A stretch of DNA of 64,000 nucleotides from Streptomyces sp. MUM 203J (GCF_022414595.1 NZ_JADWYO010000008.1:1-64000); one strand, 5' to 3'. Counted from the first letter of the stretch, positions 1 to 12,437 are shown. Translations and numbers: made by a program. The notes: generated from the letters alone by a model not told the origin.

Positions 1-159
1 GCGCAGGCCCGCGCGGCGGCGGACGGTGTGCAGGGCGGCTGCGTCGAGCAGGGCGAGGGGCGGGTCGGCGCCCTCCGCGACGAGGGCGGGGCCGGGGGGC
101 CGCCGGTCGGTGCCGAGCAGCGCGGAGGTCACGAGGTCTTCCCACAGAGTGGTGGTCAT
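1..159 (-). CDS. DUF5691-type protein, N-terminus only (cut by window edge)
   Basis: The minus strand from the ATG at 159 reads 53 open codons to the window edge, starting MTTTLWEDLVTSALLGTDRR, which I recognise as the N-terminal pattern of the DUF5691 family. A GGAG Shine-Dalgarno sequence lies about six bases upstream of the ATG. It is downstream of, and in the same direction as, the SWIM zinc-finger gene, and in many actinomycetes these two flank a MoxR/DUF5682/VWA set as they do here. The biochemical function is unknown to me. The family call rests on the short N-terminal piece and on context. Confidence 0.6.
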   Translation of the reverse strand, partial: MTTTLWEDLVTSALLGTDRRPPGPALVAEGADPPLALLDAAALHTVRRRAGLR

Positions 160-531
160 GTCAGCTCCAGGCGGTCAGGGTGCGGGCGCGGGGGAGGCGG
201 GCGTTCAGAGGGGCCGGGGCGGTCGGCTCCGGCGGGGCGGCTGCCGTCCGCGGGGCCGGCGCGCTCCGCCCCGGCGGGACCGGAGCCGCCGGGTGCGGGT
301 GTCGTGGTGCGGGAGGACGGGGGCGTCGGTGGTGCCGGTCTGCCGGGGCGGGGTGCTCGCCGCCGTGTCGTTTCTGCGACGCCGTCCGGGTGTGGTCCGT
401 GCCGGCGGTGCCGGTGCTGGTGCCGGCTGCCGGGCCGGGGCCTCGGCCCGGCGGAAGCGGGGCAGTCGGCCACGTCTCCCCGCCGCGGCGGAACAGCGCC
501 CGCGGGGCGCCTCCCCGGTGTGTGCCGACGT
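160..531. other. Spacer between SWIM and DUF5691 genes, no convincing gene
   Basis: This 372-base stretch is very GC-rich. Its only minus-strand frame (473 to 156) encodes a Pro/Arg/Gly/Ser-rich low-complexity peptide without domain character, although its stop overlaps the DUF5691 start in an ATGA arrangement. I see no clear promoter or terminator. Confidence 0.4.
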
Positions 532-1899
532 TCAGGTCAGGGCCACCGGACCCGGGGTGTCCGCGGCGTCATGGGGCCACACGGCCAGGGGGGTGAAGCC
601 ACGGTGGCCGCATTCGCCGAAGACGGTGACCGGTGCGCCGCCCGAGACCGACGCCAGGCGCCACAGGCCCGGGCCGGACGTCGCCGTGTGGGTGAGGGGC
701 AGGGCCGATGCGCCGTCCGCGTCGGACAGCTGCCAGCCGCCGCCTTCCGCCGGGACCGGTATGACGTCCCCCACGGTCACCGGCCACGTGTCCAGCCACG
801 GATCCTCCTGCAGCGCCAGGCCGTACGCGGTGAGCGCGTCACCGGCCGTGCCGCCCGGCGGAGGGGTGTCCGACGCCACGGGCGCCGCGTACCTCCGGCC
901 CAGCTCGGCCCGCAGCCGGCCCGCGCCCGGATACGGCGTGACCTCGGCGTCGAGCACCGCACCCACGGGCAGCGCCAGTTGCGGGGCGCGCCCGGCCGCG
1001 CCGAACGACAGCAGCAGGGCCGTGCGGCCCGTCGCCTGCCCGTACAGCCAGATGCGACGTGCCGTCAGCTTGTTGTCCGGCGTGTCGTACTGCGCCAGGA
1101 CCAGCCACCGGTCCCGTACCGCCGGGCCCTCCGCCGGGACCGGGATACCCACCCGGGTGCGTACCGTCGCGGCCAGCGGGCCCGGGAGCCGGTCCACGGA
1201 CAGCCACGCCCGGTCCAGCAGATGGGTCAGTGCGCTCTCCTCCAGCAGCCGCACCGGCCAGCCGGGGCCCGAGCCCGGTATCGCGCCCAGCTCGCGCACC
1301 CGGCCCGCGAGGCCCGGCGCCTGCGCGTCGACCATCCTGCGGGCCGTCTCCTCCCACAGCCCGTACCCCGCCTGCTCGGCCGCGGCGAGGCCGCCCCGCA
1401 GCAGGTCCGCCAGCCGCTGTTCCAGTTCCTCCGCACCGGCGGTGACCCGGGCCGCCCGGTTCGCGGCCCGGCGCCGCGCGGCCTCCGCGTCGGCCGGAGC
1501 GGCGGATCCGCCCCCGGAACCTCCGGAGGCCTTCGCCTTCTCGGCCTCCTGTGCCCGGCGGCCCTCCAGCCACTGCTCGGCCCAGTCCGGCGCGTCCCCT
1601 CCGGTCGGCACGGTTCCCTCGTCCGCCGCCCACAGGAGCAGCAGCCCCAGTGCGTGCTTGCACGGGAACTTCCGGCTCGGGCAACTGCACTTGTAGGCCG
1701 GCCCCGCCGTGTCGACGACCGTCCGGTACGGCGTGCTGCCGCTGCCCTTGCACAGGCCCCAGACGACGCCCTCGCCGCTGCACCCCGTACCGGACCACGG
1801 CCCGGACGCGCCGAGCCTGCCTCCCGCTTTGCGTGACGCGGCGTCAGGAGCCAGGTCCAGCACCTGTTCCGCCGTCCAGCGCACCCCCTGCTGATTCAT
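532..1899 (-). CDS. SWIM zinc-finger protein
   Basis: 455 residues. Near the N-terminus is a complete SWIM zinc-binding motif, C71-x-C73-x6-C80-x-H82 (in KCSCPSRKFPCKH). The rest is a long Ala/Gly-rich, partly helical region ending in a domain I cannot name. SWIM fingers are implicated in nucleic-acid or protein binding, and eukaryotic SWIM proteins act in recombination repair. I place the start at the ATG at 1899 rather than an upstream GTG (1929), because a perfect DNA-damage promoter motif ends seven bases before 1899, which would make the mRNA leaderless. The upstream GTG lies inside that promoter. The gene is divergent from MoxR/DUF5682/VWA and followed by the DUF5691 gene. The specific role is unknown. 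Confidence 0.85.
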   Translation of the reverse strand: MNQQGVRWTAEQVLDLAPDAASRKAGGRLGASGPWSGTGCSGEGVVWGLCKGSGSTPYRTVVDTAGPAYKCSCPSRKFPCKHALGLLLLWAADEGTVPTGGDAPDWAEQWLEGRRAQEAEKAKASGGSGGGSAAPADAEAARRRAANRAARVTAGAEELEQRLADLLRGGLAAAEQAGYGLWEETARRMVDAQAPGLAGRVRELGAIPGSGPGWPVRLLEESALTHLLDRAWLSVDRLPGPLAATVRTRVGIPVPAEGPAVRDRWLVLAQYDTPDNKLTARRIWLYGQATGRTALLLSFGAAGRAPQLALPVGAVLDAEVTPYPGAGRLRAELGRRYAAPVASDTPPPGGTAGDALTAYGLALQEDPWLDTWPVTVGDVIPVPAEGGGWQLSDADGASALPLTHTATSGPGLWRLASVSGGAPVTVFGECGHRGFTPLAVWPHDAADTPGPVALT

Positions 1900-1906
1900 G
1901 GTCCCG

Positions 1907-1929
1907 ACCGTAGGACCTGCCACTGACAA
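1907..1929 (-). promoter_or_regulatory. RecA-independent DNA-damage (PafBC-type) promoter
   Basis: Read on the minus strand the sequence is TTGTCAGTG, eight bases (GCAGGTCC), then TACGGT. This fits the actinobacterial RecA-NDp/PafBC consensus tTGTCRgtg-N8-TAnnnT at every conserved position. The -10 hexamer ends at 1907 and the SWIM ATG is at 1899, so transcription should start at or next to the start codon (leaderless). The motif match is seen directly; damage induction is inferred from the known consensus. Confidence 0.7.
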
Positions 1930-1956
1930 TCCCTTCCGACCTGCACCGACGGCCGA

Positions 1957-1979
1957 CTGTCAGTGGCGTGGTGCACCGT
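1957..1979 (+). promoter_or_regulatory. Second, degenerate damage-type promoter facing MoxR
   Basis: CTGTCAGTG, eight bases, then CACCGT on the plus strand. The upstream box is nearly perfect, but the -10 lacks the TAnnnT form. With the minus-strand copy it forms a perfect inverted repeat (GCCACTGACA at 1919-1928, TGTCAGTGGC at 1958-1967). This suggests one regulator governs both divergent units, the rightward one more weakly. Confidence 0.4.
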
Positions 1980-2026
1980 GGAATCCACACCGATCGAGCA
2001 TGTGAACGATCTGGAGGGGGAGTTCC

Positions 2027-3159
2027 ATGACCATGCCCGGAAGCCACGGGAAGGCCCCGGCCGGGGCCGGAGAGAAGGCCGCCGCGCAGGCCCTGCGGCC
2101 GCACGCCGAGGACGCGTTCGCCCACGAGCTGGCCGCGCTCGCCGCCGCCGACGACCGGCCGCGCCCGGAGCGCTGGAGGCTGTCGCCGTGGGCCGTCGCC
2201 ACCTATCTGCTCGGCGGCACCCTGTCCGACGGCACAGTGATCACACCCAAGTACGTGGGCCCGCGCCGGATCGTCGAGGTCGCCGTCACGACCCTCGCCA
2301 CCGACCGCGCCCTGCTGCTCCTCGGGGTGCCCGGCACCGCGAAGACCTGGGTCTCCGAGCACCTCGCCGCCGCCGTCAGCGGCGACTCCACGCTGCTCGT
2401 CCAGGGGACCGCGGGCACACCCGAGGAGGCCATCCGCTACGGGTGGAACTACGCACAGCTCCTTGCCCACGGCCCCAGCCGCGACGCCCTCGTGCCCAGC
2501 CCCGTCATGCGGGCCATGACCGACGGCATGACCGCCCGCGTCGAGGAGCTGACCCGCATCCCCGCCGATGTGCAGGACACCCTGATCACGATCCTGTCCG
2601 AGAAGACCCTGCCGGTCCCCGAACTGGGCGAGGAGGTCCAGGCCGTCCGCGGCTTCAACCTGATCGCCACGGCGAACGACCGCGACCGCGGCGTCAACGA
2701 CCTGTCCAGCGCCCTGCGCCGCCGCTTCAACACGGTCGTGCTGCCGCTGCCGGAGACACCCGAGGCCGAGGTGGACATCGTGGCGCGGCGCGTCGACCAG
2801 ATCGGGCGCTCCCTCGACCTGCCGGCCGCGCCCGAGGGCAGCGACGAGATCCACCGGGTCGTCACCGTCTTCCGCGAACTGCGCGACGGCGTCACCGCCG
2901 ACGGCCGCACCAAGCTCAAGTCGCCCTCCGGCACGCTCTCCACGGCCGAGGCCATCTCCGTCGTCACCAACGGGCTGGCTCTCGCCACCCACTTCGGGGA
3001 CGGGGTGCTGCGTCCCGGGGACGTCGCCGCGGGCATCCTGGGCGCGGTCGTCCGCGACCCGGCGGCCGACCGGGTCATCTGGCAGGAGTACCTGGAGACG
3101 GTCGTGCGCGAGCGGGACGGCTGGAAGGACTTCTACCGAGCCTGCCGGGAGGTGTCGGC

Positions 3160-3163
<4 letters not shown>
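2027..3163 (+). CDS. MoxR-type AAA+ ATPase
   Basis: 378 residues. AAA+ features in order: Walker A GVPGTAKT (100-107), a Walker B-equivalent segment with VEEL followed by the MoxR-like xxPADVQ helix, sensor 1 in TAND, and an arginine-finger segment SSALRRRF. The usual hhhhDE Walker B appears as ARVEE, so the Asp seems replaced. Start: ATG at 2027 (or 2033) behind GGAGGGGG at 2012-2019. MoxR ATPases are chaperone-like partners of VWA proteins, and a VWA gene follows two genes on. The stop codon overlaps the next start (ATGA), indicating one operon. Confidence 0.88.
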
Positions 3164-5624
<2,461 letters not shown>

Positions 5625-5628
<4 letters not shown>

Positions 5629-6812
5629 CCACGGGGAGTCCGGCGGCGGGTTCGACGCGTGAGGAAGAGCGGCTGCGGCGGTGGCGCCTGGTGCTCGGGG
5701 GCGGTGAGGCCGACGGAACAGGCTGCCGGCTGACCGGTGCCGACGCCGCCATGGACGGCACGCTCGGCGCGCTGTACGGGGGGACGGCTGCGGGCGCCGG
5801 GCGGCGCGGGGGCGGCGGGAACCGTTCGGCGGGGCTCGGGGGCTCCGCGCCGGACGTCGCCCGGTGGCTCGGGGACATCCGTACCTACTTCCCGAGTTCC
5901 GTCGTCCGGGTGATGCAGCGGGACGCCATCGACCGGCTCGGGCTCGCATCCCTGCTGACGGAACCGGAGATGCTGGAGGCCGTCGAGGCGGACGTCCATC
6001 TCGTGGGCACTCTTCTGTCCCTCAACAAGGCCATGCCGGAGACCACCAGGGAGACCGCCCGCGCGGTCGTCCGCAAGGTCGTCGAGGACCTGGAGAAGCG
6101 GCTCGCGACCCGCACCCGCGCCACCCTCACCGGCGCGCTCGACCGCAGCGCCCGCATCAGCCGGCCGCGCCACCGGGACATCGACTGGGACCGGACGATC
6201 CGCGCCAACCTGAAGAACTACCTGCCGGAGTACGGCACGGTCGTACCGGAGCGGCTGATCGGATACGGGCGAGCCTCGCAGGCGGTGAAGAAGGAGGTCG
6301 TGCTGTGCATCGACCAGTCGGGGTCGATGGCCGCGTCGGTGGTGTACGCCTCCGTGTTCGGCGCGGTGCTCGCCTCCATGCGGTCGATCGCGACCCGGCT
6401 CGTCGTCTTCGACACGTCCGTGGTGGACCTGACCGACCGGCTGGACGATCCGGTGGACGTGCTGTTCGGCACGCAGCTCGGCGGCGGCACGGACATCAAC
6501 CGGGCGCTGGCCTACTGCCAGTCGCAGATCACCCGGCCCGCCGAGACGGTCGTGGTGCTGATCAGCGACCTGTACGAGGGAGGCATCCGCAACGAGATGC
6601 TGAAGCGGGTGGCGGCGATGAAGGCCGCCGGGGTGCAGTTCGTGTCCCTGCTCGCCCTGTCCGACGAGGGCGCGCCCGCCTACGACCGCGAGCACGCCGC
6701 CGCGCTGGGCGCGCTGGGCGCTCCGGCCTTCGCCTGTACGCCCGATCTGTTCCCGGAGGTCATGGCGGCGGCCCTGGAGAAGCGGCCGATACCGGTGCCG
6801 GAGCCGGCCTGA
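5625..6812 (+). CDS. VWA domain protein (MoxR partner)
   Basis: 395 residues. The GTG start at 5625 overlaps the DUF5682 stop (GTGA). The C-terminal half is a von Willebrand factor A domain with a complete MIDAS motif D230-x-S232-x-S234 (CIDQSGSM), a later metal-site Thr/Asp region (GGGTDINRAL) and LISDLYEGG as the last MIDAS loop. The N-terminal half contains the helical segment usual in MoxR-associated VWA proteins. It is probably cytoplasmic, as no signal or membrane segment is seen. It is the last gene of the MoxR operon and presumably the metal-dependent adaptor delivering targets to the AAA+ ATPase. Confidence 0.88.
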
Positions 6813-7266
6813 GCGGGATGCGGCCCGCCGTTCCGGCCCGCTCGCGGCCGGAGCCGTGCCGTCCGCGCCGGGCGTGACCGCGTACCCGACGGCCGACACC
6901 GCGCCCCTCGCCGACGGGGCGGTCGCGGGTGCCGAGGGCACCGTGACGGCGGTCACCCCGGACGTTTCGGCCACACGCCGGATCGGATACGAAATCCGTG
7001 GCTACGGGCGGCCTCACACCCTCCGGGGCCGCCCGTTAGAGGTTCCGCGCTGTGACAGGTATCACCGCTCTGGTGTGATCTGCGATTTAGGGCGCCACGT
7101 CCTACGGCGATAACCTGCGAGACGGACATGCCGCGTCACACGGACACCGTGTACGCCCTCCCTCAGTGACAGAGCAGTCACGTTGCCCTCCGCCCGCATC
7201 CCGCAGGCGCGCGGCACGCCCACGCATGACAACGAACCGCGATCACCAGAAAAGGGACGGACGCGC
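6813..7266 (+). promoter_or_regulatory. sucCD upstream region with possible promoter
   Basis: 454 bases without a convincing gene; one short frame (6856-7113) is Arg-rich and has no ribosome site. A possible promoter is TTAGGG (7087-7092), 18 bases, TAACCT (7111-7116), which would leave a leader of about 140 bases before sucC. The -35 is weak, so the promoter is tentative. Confidence 0.3.
7051..7066 (+). promoter_or_regulatory. CRP/Crp-like palindrome upstream of sucCD
   Basis: TGTGA-CAGGTA-TCACC matches the CRP-family consensus TGTGA-N6-TCACA in nine of ten fixed positions. It would lie about 60-65 bases upstream of the tentative sucC transcription start, a common activator position. Streptomyces has a Crp regulator with a related half-site. 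No binding evidence exists from sequence alone. Confidence 0.35.
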
Positions 7267-8445
7267 GTGGACCTGTTCGAGTACCAGGCGAGGGACCTCT
7301 TCGCCAAGCACGGTGTACCGGTGCTGGCCGGTGAAGTCATCGACACGCCTGAGGCGGCGCGCGAGGCAACCGAGCGTCTGGGCGGCAAGTCGGTCGTCAA
7401 GGCGCAGGTGAAGGTCGGCGGCCGTGGCAAGGCCGGTGGCGTGAAGCTGGCGGGCACCCCGGACGAGGCCGTCGCCCGCGCGACGGACATCCTCGGCATG
7501 GACATCAAGGGCCACACGGTCCACAAGGTGATGATCGCCGAGACGGCTCCGGAGATCATCGAGGAGTACTACGTCTCGTACCTCCTCGACCGTACGAACC
7601 GCACCTTCCTGGCCATGGCCTCGGTCGCGGGCGGCATGGACATCGAGGAGGTCGCCGCCACGACCCCCGAGAAGCTCGCCAAGGTCCCGGTGGACGCCAA
7701 CGAGGGCGTCTCCATCGAGAAGGCCCGCGAGATCGTCGCCCAGGCGCAGTTCCCCGCCGAGGTCGCGGAGAAGGTGGCCGAGGTCATGGTCACCCTGTGG
7801 AAGACCTTCGTCGCGGAGGACGCCCTCCTCGTCGAGGTCAACCCGCTGGCCAAGGTCGCCTCCGGTGACGTCCTCGCCCTCGACGGCAAGGTGTCCCTGG
7901 ACGAGAACGCCGACTTCCGTCAGCCCGGGCACGAGGCCCTGGAGGACAAGGCCGCGGCCAACCCGCTCGAGGCCGCGGCCAAGGCCAAGAACCTCAACTA
8001 CGTCAAGCTCGACGGCGAGGTCGGCATCATCGGCAACGGCGCGGGTCTGGTCATGTCGACCCTGGACGTCGTCGCCTACGCGGGCGAGGCCCACGGCGGC
8101 GTGAAGCCCGCCAACTTCCTCGACATCGGCGGCGGCGCCTCCGCCGAGGTCATGGCCAACGGCCTGGAGATCATCCTCGGCGACCCGGACGTCAAGTCCG
8201 TGTTCGTCAACGTGTTCGGTGGCATCACCGCCTGCGACGAGGTCGCCAACGGCATCGTCCAGGCCCTGGAGCTGCTCAAGTCCAAGGGCGAGGACGTCAC
8301 CAAGCCCCTGGTCGTGCGCCTCGACGGCAACAACGCGGAGCTGGGTCGGAAGATCCTGTCGGACGCGAACCACCCGCTGGTGCAGCGCGTGGACACCATG
8401 GACGGCGCGGCCGACAAGGCCGCCGAGCTCGCGGCTGCGAAGTAA
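7267..8445 (+). CDS. sucC: Succinyl-CoA synthetase beta subunit
   Basis: 392 residues, the usual length. It forms the nucleotide-binding subunit of the TCA-cycle enzyme succinyl-CoA + ADP (or GDP) + Pi = succinate + CoA + ATP (or GTP). The start is the GTG at 7267 giving [16 protein letters not shown], the family N-terminus, behind AAAAGGGA. ATP-grasp features: [16 protein letters not shown] near residues 45-60, the EVNPLA metal-binding segment, and [15 protein letters not shown] plus [12 protein letters not shown] in the C-terminal CoA-ligase half. sucD follows 24 bases later. Confidence 0.97.
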   Translation: MDLFEYQARDLFAKHGVPVLAGEVIDTPEAAREATERLGGKSVVKAQVKVGGRGKAGGVKLAGTPDEAVARATDILGMDIKGHTVHKVMIAETAPEIIEEYYVSYLLDRTNRTFLAMASVAGGMDIEEVAATTPEKLAKVPVDANEGVSIEKAREIVAQAQFPAEVAEKVAEVMVTLWKTFVAEDALLVEVNPLAKVASGDVLALDGKVSLDENADFRQPGHEALEDKAAANPLEAAAKAKNLNYVKLDGEVGIIGNGAGLVMSTLDVVAYAGEAHGGVKPANFLDIGGGASAEVMANGLEIILGDPDVKSVFVNVFGGITACDEVANGIVQALELLKSKGEDVTKPLVVRLDGNNAELGRKILSDANHPLVQRVDTMDGAADKAAELAAAK

Positions 8446-8469
8446 TAGGGACGAGGTCACAGACACACC

Positions 8470-9354
8470 ATGGCTATCTTCCTCGACAAGGACAGCAAGG
8501 TCATCGTCCAGGGCATGACCGGCGCCACCGGCATGAAGCACACCAAGCTCATGCTCGCTGACGGCACCAACATCGTCGGCGGCGTGAACCCGCGCAAGGC
8601 CGGCACCAGCGTCGACTTCGACGGCACCGAGGTCCCGGTCTTCGGCTCCGTGGCCGAGGCGATGGAGAAGACGGGCGCCAACGTCTCCGTCCTCTTCGTG
8701 CCGCCGGCCTTCGCCAAGGCCGCGGTCGTCGAGGCCATCGACGCCGAGATCCCGCTCGCGGTCGTCATCACCGAGGGCATCGCGGTGCACGACTCCGCCG
8801 CCTTCTGGGCGTACGCGAAGGCCAAGGGCAACAAGACCCGCATCATCGGCCCGAACTGCCCCGGCCTGATCACCCCGGGTGCCTCCAACGCGGGCATCAT
8901 CCCGGGCGACATCACCAAGCCGGGCCGTATCGGCCTGGTCTCGAAGTCCGGCACGCTGACGTACCAGATGATGTACGAGCTGCGTGACATCGGCTTCTCC
9001 TCCTGCGTCGGCATCGGCGGTGACCCGGTCATCGGCACCACCCACATCGACGCGCTGGAGGCCTTCGAGGCCGACCCGGAGACCGACCTCATCGTGATGA
9101 TCGGTGAGATCGGCGGCGACGCCGAGGAGCGCGCGGCCGACTTCATCAATGCCAACGTCACCAAGCCGGTCGTCGGCTACGTCGCGGGCTTCACCGCGCC
9201 CGAGGGCAAGACCATGGGCCACGCCGGCGCCATCGTCTCCGGCTCCTCCGGCACCGCCCAGGCGAAGAAGGAGGCCCTGGAGGCCGCGGGTGTCAAGGTC
9301 GGCAAGACCCCGACCGAGACGGCGAAGCTGGCGCGCGCCATTCTCGCCGGCTGA
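8470..9354 (+). CDS. sucD: Succinyl-CoA synthetase alpha subunit
   Basis: 294 residues, the usual length. It binds CoA and carries the phosphohistidine intermediate. Seen: the N-terminal CoA-binding Rossmann region ([13 protein letters not shown]), [22 protein letters not shown], and the active-site H251 in [15 protein letters not shown]. It is co-transcribed with sucC (24-base gap) and followed by a strong hairpin. Confidence 0.97.
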   Translation: MAIFLDKDSKVIVQGMTGATGMKHTKLMLADGTNIVGGVNPRKAGTSVDFDGTEVPVFGSVAEAMEKTGANVSVLFVPPAFAKAAVVEAIDAEIPLAVVITEGIAVHDSAAFWAYAKAKGNKTRIIGPNCPGLITPGASNAGIIPGDITKPGRIGLVSKSGTLTYQMMYELRDIGFSSCVGIGGDPVIGTTHIDALEAFEADPETDLIVMIGEIGGDAEERAADFINANVTKPVVGYVAGFTAPEGKTMGHAGAIVSGSSGTAQAKKEALEAAGVKVGKTPTETAKLARAILAG

Positions 9355-9400
9355 ACGCAGCCCCGAAGGCCGCGACCGACCGGCCGCGGCCGCAGGTGAA

Positions 9401-9436
9401 CGGGTCCGCCCCCCCGGCTTTCCGGGGGCGGGCCCG
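9401..9436 (+). terminator. Terminator hairpin after sucD
   Basis: A GC-rich inverted repeat (CGGGTCCGCCCCC paired with GGGGGCGGGCCCG, one mismatch or G-U) around a short loop containing CTTT. It lies between the convergent sucD and the leftward sigma-like gene, so it may serve both. Confidence 0.6.
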
Positions 9437-9445
9437 TCCGCGTAC

Positions 9446-10306
9446 TCAGCGGGCGTCGGGAACCAGCCGGGGCGGGCCCGTCACCGCCTCCCGGCCGAGC
9501 CGTTCCCGCAGCTGCCTGTCCCGTGCGCTGAGCTGCTGCTGGCCGCCGCCCAGCGCGGGGACGCCCGCCACGGCCTGACCGGGGGAGACCGGCGGCTCGT
9601 AGCGAGTGGGTGCGGTGGCCAGCGTGAACAGGGTCGCCGCCGCGATGACCGTGGTGAGCGTGACGGTGCCGCGCACCCAGAGCCGCACCCGCCGCTCGCC
9701 GCCTTCGCGGACCGTCACGGGCGGCGGCAGGGCCTCGGCGCCCTTGGCGTCCGGGGCTGTGAGCAGGGCGGCGAGCCGCGCCTGCAGCCGCTCGGGGTCG
9801 GCCGCCTCCGGGATCCGGGCCGCGACCGCCTCGCGCGCGTGCAGCAGCCGGTGCCCGGCGGCCGGGGTGCTGGCCTCCGTCTCGGCGGCCGTCTCCGCGA
9901 GGCCGAGGCGCAGGCCGTCGAAGAGCAGGAGGGTGCGACGGTACGAGGGCGGGAGCGCGAGCAGGGCCAGGCGCAGGGCCGGGTCGTCGTCCGCCACCCG
10001 GGGCTCCTCCCGGTGGCCGGGGCGCAGCCGGTGCCAGGGTGACAGGGCGTGCTCGTGGGTGGCCGCACGCACCCAGCCGGCCGGGTCCCGGTCGACGGCG
10101 ACGTCCGGCCAGCGTTCCCACGCCCGGTGGAAGGCCCGCTCCACGGATTCGCGCGCGAGCCCGGGGCGCCCGGTCAGCAGATACGCCTGCCGTACGAGGG
10201 CGGGGGCGGCGTACCCGTAGAGCGCGTCGAACGCGTCGGCGGGTGTGCGGGGCGAGGCGGGTGCGGGGTTCACGGGGCGCGCGGGGCACTCGGCTGAAAA
10301 GTGCAT
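9446..10306 (-). CDS. ECF-sigma-like protein with C-terminal membrane segment
   Basis: 286 residues. The N-terminal part resembles ECF sigma region 2 ([19 protein letters not shown]...WERWPDV) and the middle a region-4-like helix-turn-helix ([25 protein letters not shown]). A single membrane segment lies at about 210-230, followed by roughly 55 residues that would be outside the membrane. Such a layout suggests a membrane-tethered sigma-like regulator or a degenerate paralogue. It is unclear whether it still binds RNA polymerase. It is divergent from the DUF6350-type gene, the two sharing a 75-base promoter region, and convergent with sucD. Confidence 0.65.
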   Translation of the reverse strand: MHFSAECPARPVNPAPASPRTPADAFDALYGYAAPALVRQAYLLTGRPGLARESVERAFHRAWERWPDVAVDRDPAGWVRAATHEHALSPWHRLRPGHREEPRVADDDPALRLALLALPPSYRRTLLLFDGLRLGLAETAAETEASTPAAGHRLLHAREAVAARIPEAADPERLQARLAALLTAPDAKGAEALPPPVTVREGGERRVRLWVRGTVTLTTVIAAATLFTLATAPTRYEPPVSPGQAVAGVPALGGGQQQLSARDRQLRERLGREAVTGPPRLVPDAR

Positions 10307-10381
10307 AAACGTATCTTGAGCGACACAACGGGCATCCGCCTGTTACATGGCTGCAGCGCGTGTCGTTGGCAGCATGCTGAC

Positions 10382-12016
10382 GTGACGAATCAGACGGTGC
10401 AGGCGGCTCGGGCGACGGCCGAGGAACCGGCGGGTGAGGCGCCCGCCGTCGTGTACGGCGGCAGCGCGGGCGCCGCCACGGCCGTGTGCCTGGTGCGCGG
10501 GGTGATCGCGGCGGGGCTCGGCCTCGGCGCACTCGCGGTGCTGGCGACCCTGGCATGGATCAGCTCCCCGTACCTGGACAGCGGCCCCGGCGGCGCCCTG
10601 CGCGTGGCAGCGGCCCTCTGGCTGCTGGCGCACGGCACGGAACTGGTGCGGATGGACACCCTGTCCGGGCTTCCCGCGCCGATGGGCCTGGTCCCGCTGC
10701 TGCTGAGCGTGCTGCCGGTGTGGCTGGTGTACCGGACCTCGCGGGACGCGCTGGACCCGGGGGACGGGCGGGTGCGTCCCTCCACGGGCGGCGTGGTGAT
10801 GACCGTGACGGCGGGCTATCTGGCGGTCGCGGCGGTCGCGGTGGCGTACGCACGGGGCGGGGCCGGGCCGGCCGCCGACCCTCTGAGCGCGGCGCTGCAC
10901 GTGCCGTGCCTGGTGGTCGCGGCGGCGCTGGCCGGGGCGTGGACGGCGCACGGGCGGCCCGTGGGGCCGGTGCCCGCGTGGGTGCCGGAGTGGGCGCGGC
11001 GGGCTCCGGCACGGTCGCGTTCGCTGGCGGCGGCGCGGGCGGCAGGCGGGGCGCTGGTGGTGCTGCTCGGGGGCGGTGTGCTGGTGGCGGCGGTGGCGGT
11101 GGCGTGGCACGCGGGGGAGGCGCGCGCGTCGCTGCTGGGCCTGTCGGGGGACTGGGCGGGGCGGGCGGCGGTGCTGGCCCTGGTGGTGGCGCTGCTGCCG
11201 AACGCGGCGGTGTGGGGTGCGGCGTACGGGCTGGGGCCCGGTTTCCTGCTGGGTACGGGGGCGGCGGTGACCCCGCTGGGGGTGAGCGGGGCGGCGGCGG
11301 TACCGGACTTCCCGCTGCTGGCGGCGGTGCCGGAGGGCGCGGGGCGGGGCGGCTGGACGACGTGGGCGGCCGGGGTGGTGCCGGTGGCCGCAGGGCTGGT
11401 CGCGGGGTGGCGGGTGGCGGGGGCGGCGGCGCCTCCTCGCCCGGGCTCCCGGCTTCGCTCCGGCAGCGGGGACCCTCATGCGCGGCGCGGCGGGGCGTGG
11501 ACGGCGCGCGGCACCGCGGGGGCGGCACTGTCGGCCGGTCTCCTGACGGGCGCCGCGGTCGCCGCCCTGTCGGCTGCCGCGGAGGGGCCCCTGGGAGCGA
11601 ACCGTCTCGCCGCGTTCGGCCCCCTCTGGTGGCAGACAGGCCTGGCGGCGGCGGTGTGGGTGGCGGTGCTGGGGCTGGCGGCGGGCCTGGGGGTCCGCGG
11701 GTGGCGGATGCGGGGGGAGGCGGCCGCGGCGGCCGAGCGGGCGTCGGGGTGGCGGGCGAGGCTGCGGGGCCTGCGGGAGTGGCGGCCTCGTACGGTCACG
11801 AGGTTCCGGGGGTGGCGGGCACGCGGGCGGGGCGGGGCGGCCGGGGCCGTACCCGGTGGCGAACCGGTGGACTCGGGGACTCCAGGGCCTGAGGCACTCC
11901 GGCCGGAGGCGGAGGAGGCGGGCGCGCCACAGGAGTACGGCGCGCTGCCTGCCGTGTGGGAGGAGGACGTGTCCGGGTCCGGACGCGGCGGCGACGCCGG
12001 TCCGGCCGTCTCCTGA
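10382..12016 (+). CDS. DUF6350-type polytopic membrane protein
   Basis: About 544 residues from the GTG at 10382 ([11 protein letters not shown]). An in-frame ATG at 10301 would add 27 residues that look like read-through of the promoter. Many hydrophobic segments rich in Ala, Val, Gly and Leu (roughly ten to twelve) are interrupted by short loops, and the C-terminal ~90 residues are Arg/Pro/Glu-rich and cytoplasmic in appearance. This fits the actinobacterial DUF6350 family usually found just upstream of purN. The function is unknown. No good ribosome site is visible before the chosen start. Confidence 0.68.
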   Translation: MTNQTVQAARATAEEPAGEAPAVVYGGSAGAATAVCLVRGVIAAGLGLGALAVLATLAWISSPYLDSGPGGALRVAAALWLLAHGTELVRMDTLSGLPAPMGLVPLLLSVLPVWLVYRTSRDALDPGDGRVRPSTGGVVMTVTAGYLAVAAVAVAYARGGAGPAADPLSAALHVPCLVVAAALAGAWTAHGRPVGPVPAWVPEWARRAPARSRSLAAARAAGGALVVLLGGGVLVAAVAVAWHAGEARASLLGLSGDWAGRAAVLALVVALLPNAAVWGAAYGLGPGFLLGTGAAVTPLGVSGAAAVPDFPLLAAVPEGAGRGGWTTWAAGVVPVAAGLVAGWRVAGAAAPPRPGSRLRSGSGDPHARRGGAWTARGTAGAALSAGLLTGAAVAALSAAAEGPLGANRLAAFGPLWWQTGLAAAVWVAVLGLAAGLGVRGWRMRGEAAAAAERASGWRARLRGLREWRPRTVTRFRGWRARGRGGAAGAVPGGEPVDSGTPGPEALRPEAEEAGAPQEYGALPAVWEEDVSGSGRGGDAGPAVS

Positions 12017-12069
12017 GGCGGGCCGGCGGTTCCTCCCCGCCCGCCCTTCCCGGCCTCACTCGGTCCGCG

Positions 12070-12090
12070 GCCCCGCCGCACCGGCGGGGC
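12070..12090 (+). terminator. Perfect 9-bp hairpin after DUF6350 gene
   Basis: GCCCCGCCG, loop CAC, CGGCGGGGC, 53 bases after the stop codon. It has no T-run, as is common in Streptomyces terminators. Confidence 0.5.
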
Positions 12091-12338
12091 GCACCGGCCC
12101 GGGCCGACCGTCGTCGCGCCTGAGCGGCGTCGTCCTCAGGTGCCGGGCAGGCCTGGCGCGAGCCCGTGCGGCACCCGGACCTCCGGGCCGGGGCCGCTGC
12201 CCCCGGGAGGCCGGGCGGGTCGAAGTGCCCGGGAGACGGTTCCTCCCGGGGCCGGGCCGACCGGTACATGCCGGGACTGGTGTGCCGCCGGGCCGAGGCG
12301 TGACCGCCCGGTGCCTGACGGCGGCCTCCGGGGGGCCC

Positions 12339-12378
12339 GCCGGAGGTGCCGCAGCGGCCGGGGCCCGGCACCTCCGGC
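12339..12378. terminator. Perfect 13-bp hairpin between convergent genes
   Basis: GCCGGAGGTGCCG (12339-12351) pairs perfectly with CGGCACCTCCGGC (12366-12378) around a 14-base loop. It lies 60 bases beyond the leftward gene that ends at 12438 and is probably its terminator. The rest of the gap 12017-12437 shows no gene. Confidence 0.55.
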
Positions 12379-12437
12379 ACCCGGGTGCGTCGCCCCCGGC
12401 CGGGGAAGGAGCGGCGAGACGGGGAGAAGCCTCGGGG

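Noticed and set aside
156..473. Minus-strand 105-codon frame whose stop overlaps the DUF5691 start
   Set aside because: Low-complexity Pro/Arg/Ser composition, no domain and no clear ribosome site; the overlap is probably chance.
26..1836. Long plus-strand frames opposite the SWIM gene
   Set aside because: Arg/Gly/Pro/Ser-rich shadow translations of high-GC DNA; the minus strand carries the SWIM motif and normal codon-position GC bias.
7243..9222. 659-codon minus-strand frame opposite sucCD
   Set aside because: Shadow of two unmistakable housekeeping genes; His/Asp/Gly-rich composition is typical of an antisense frame.
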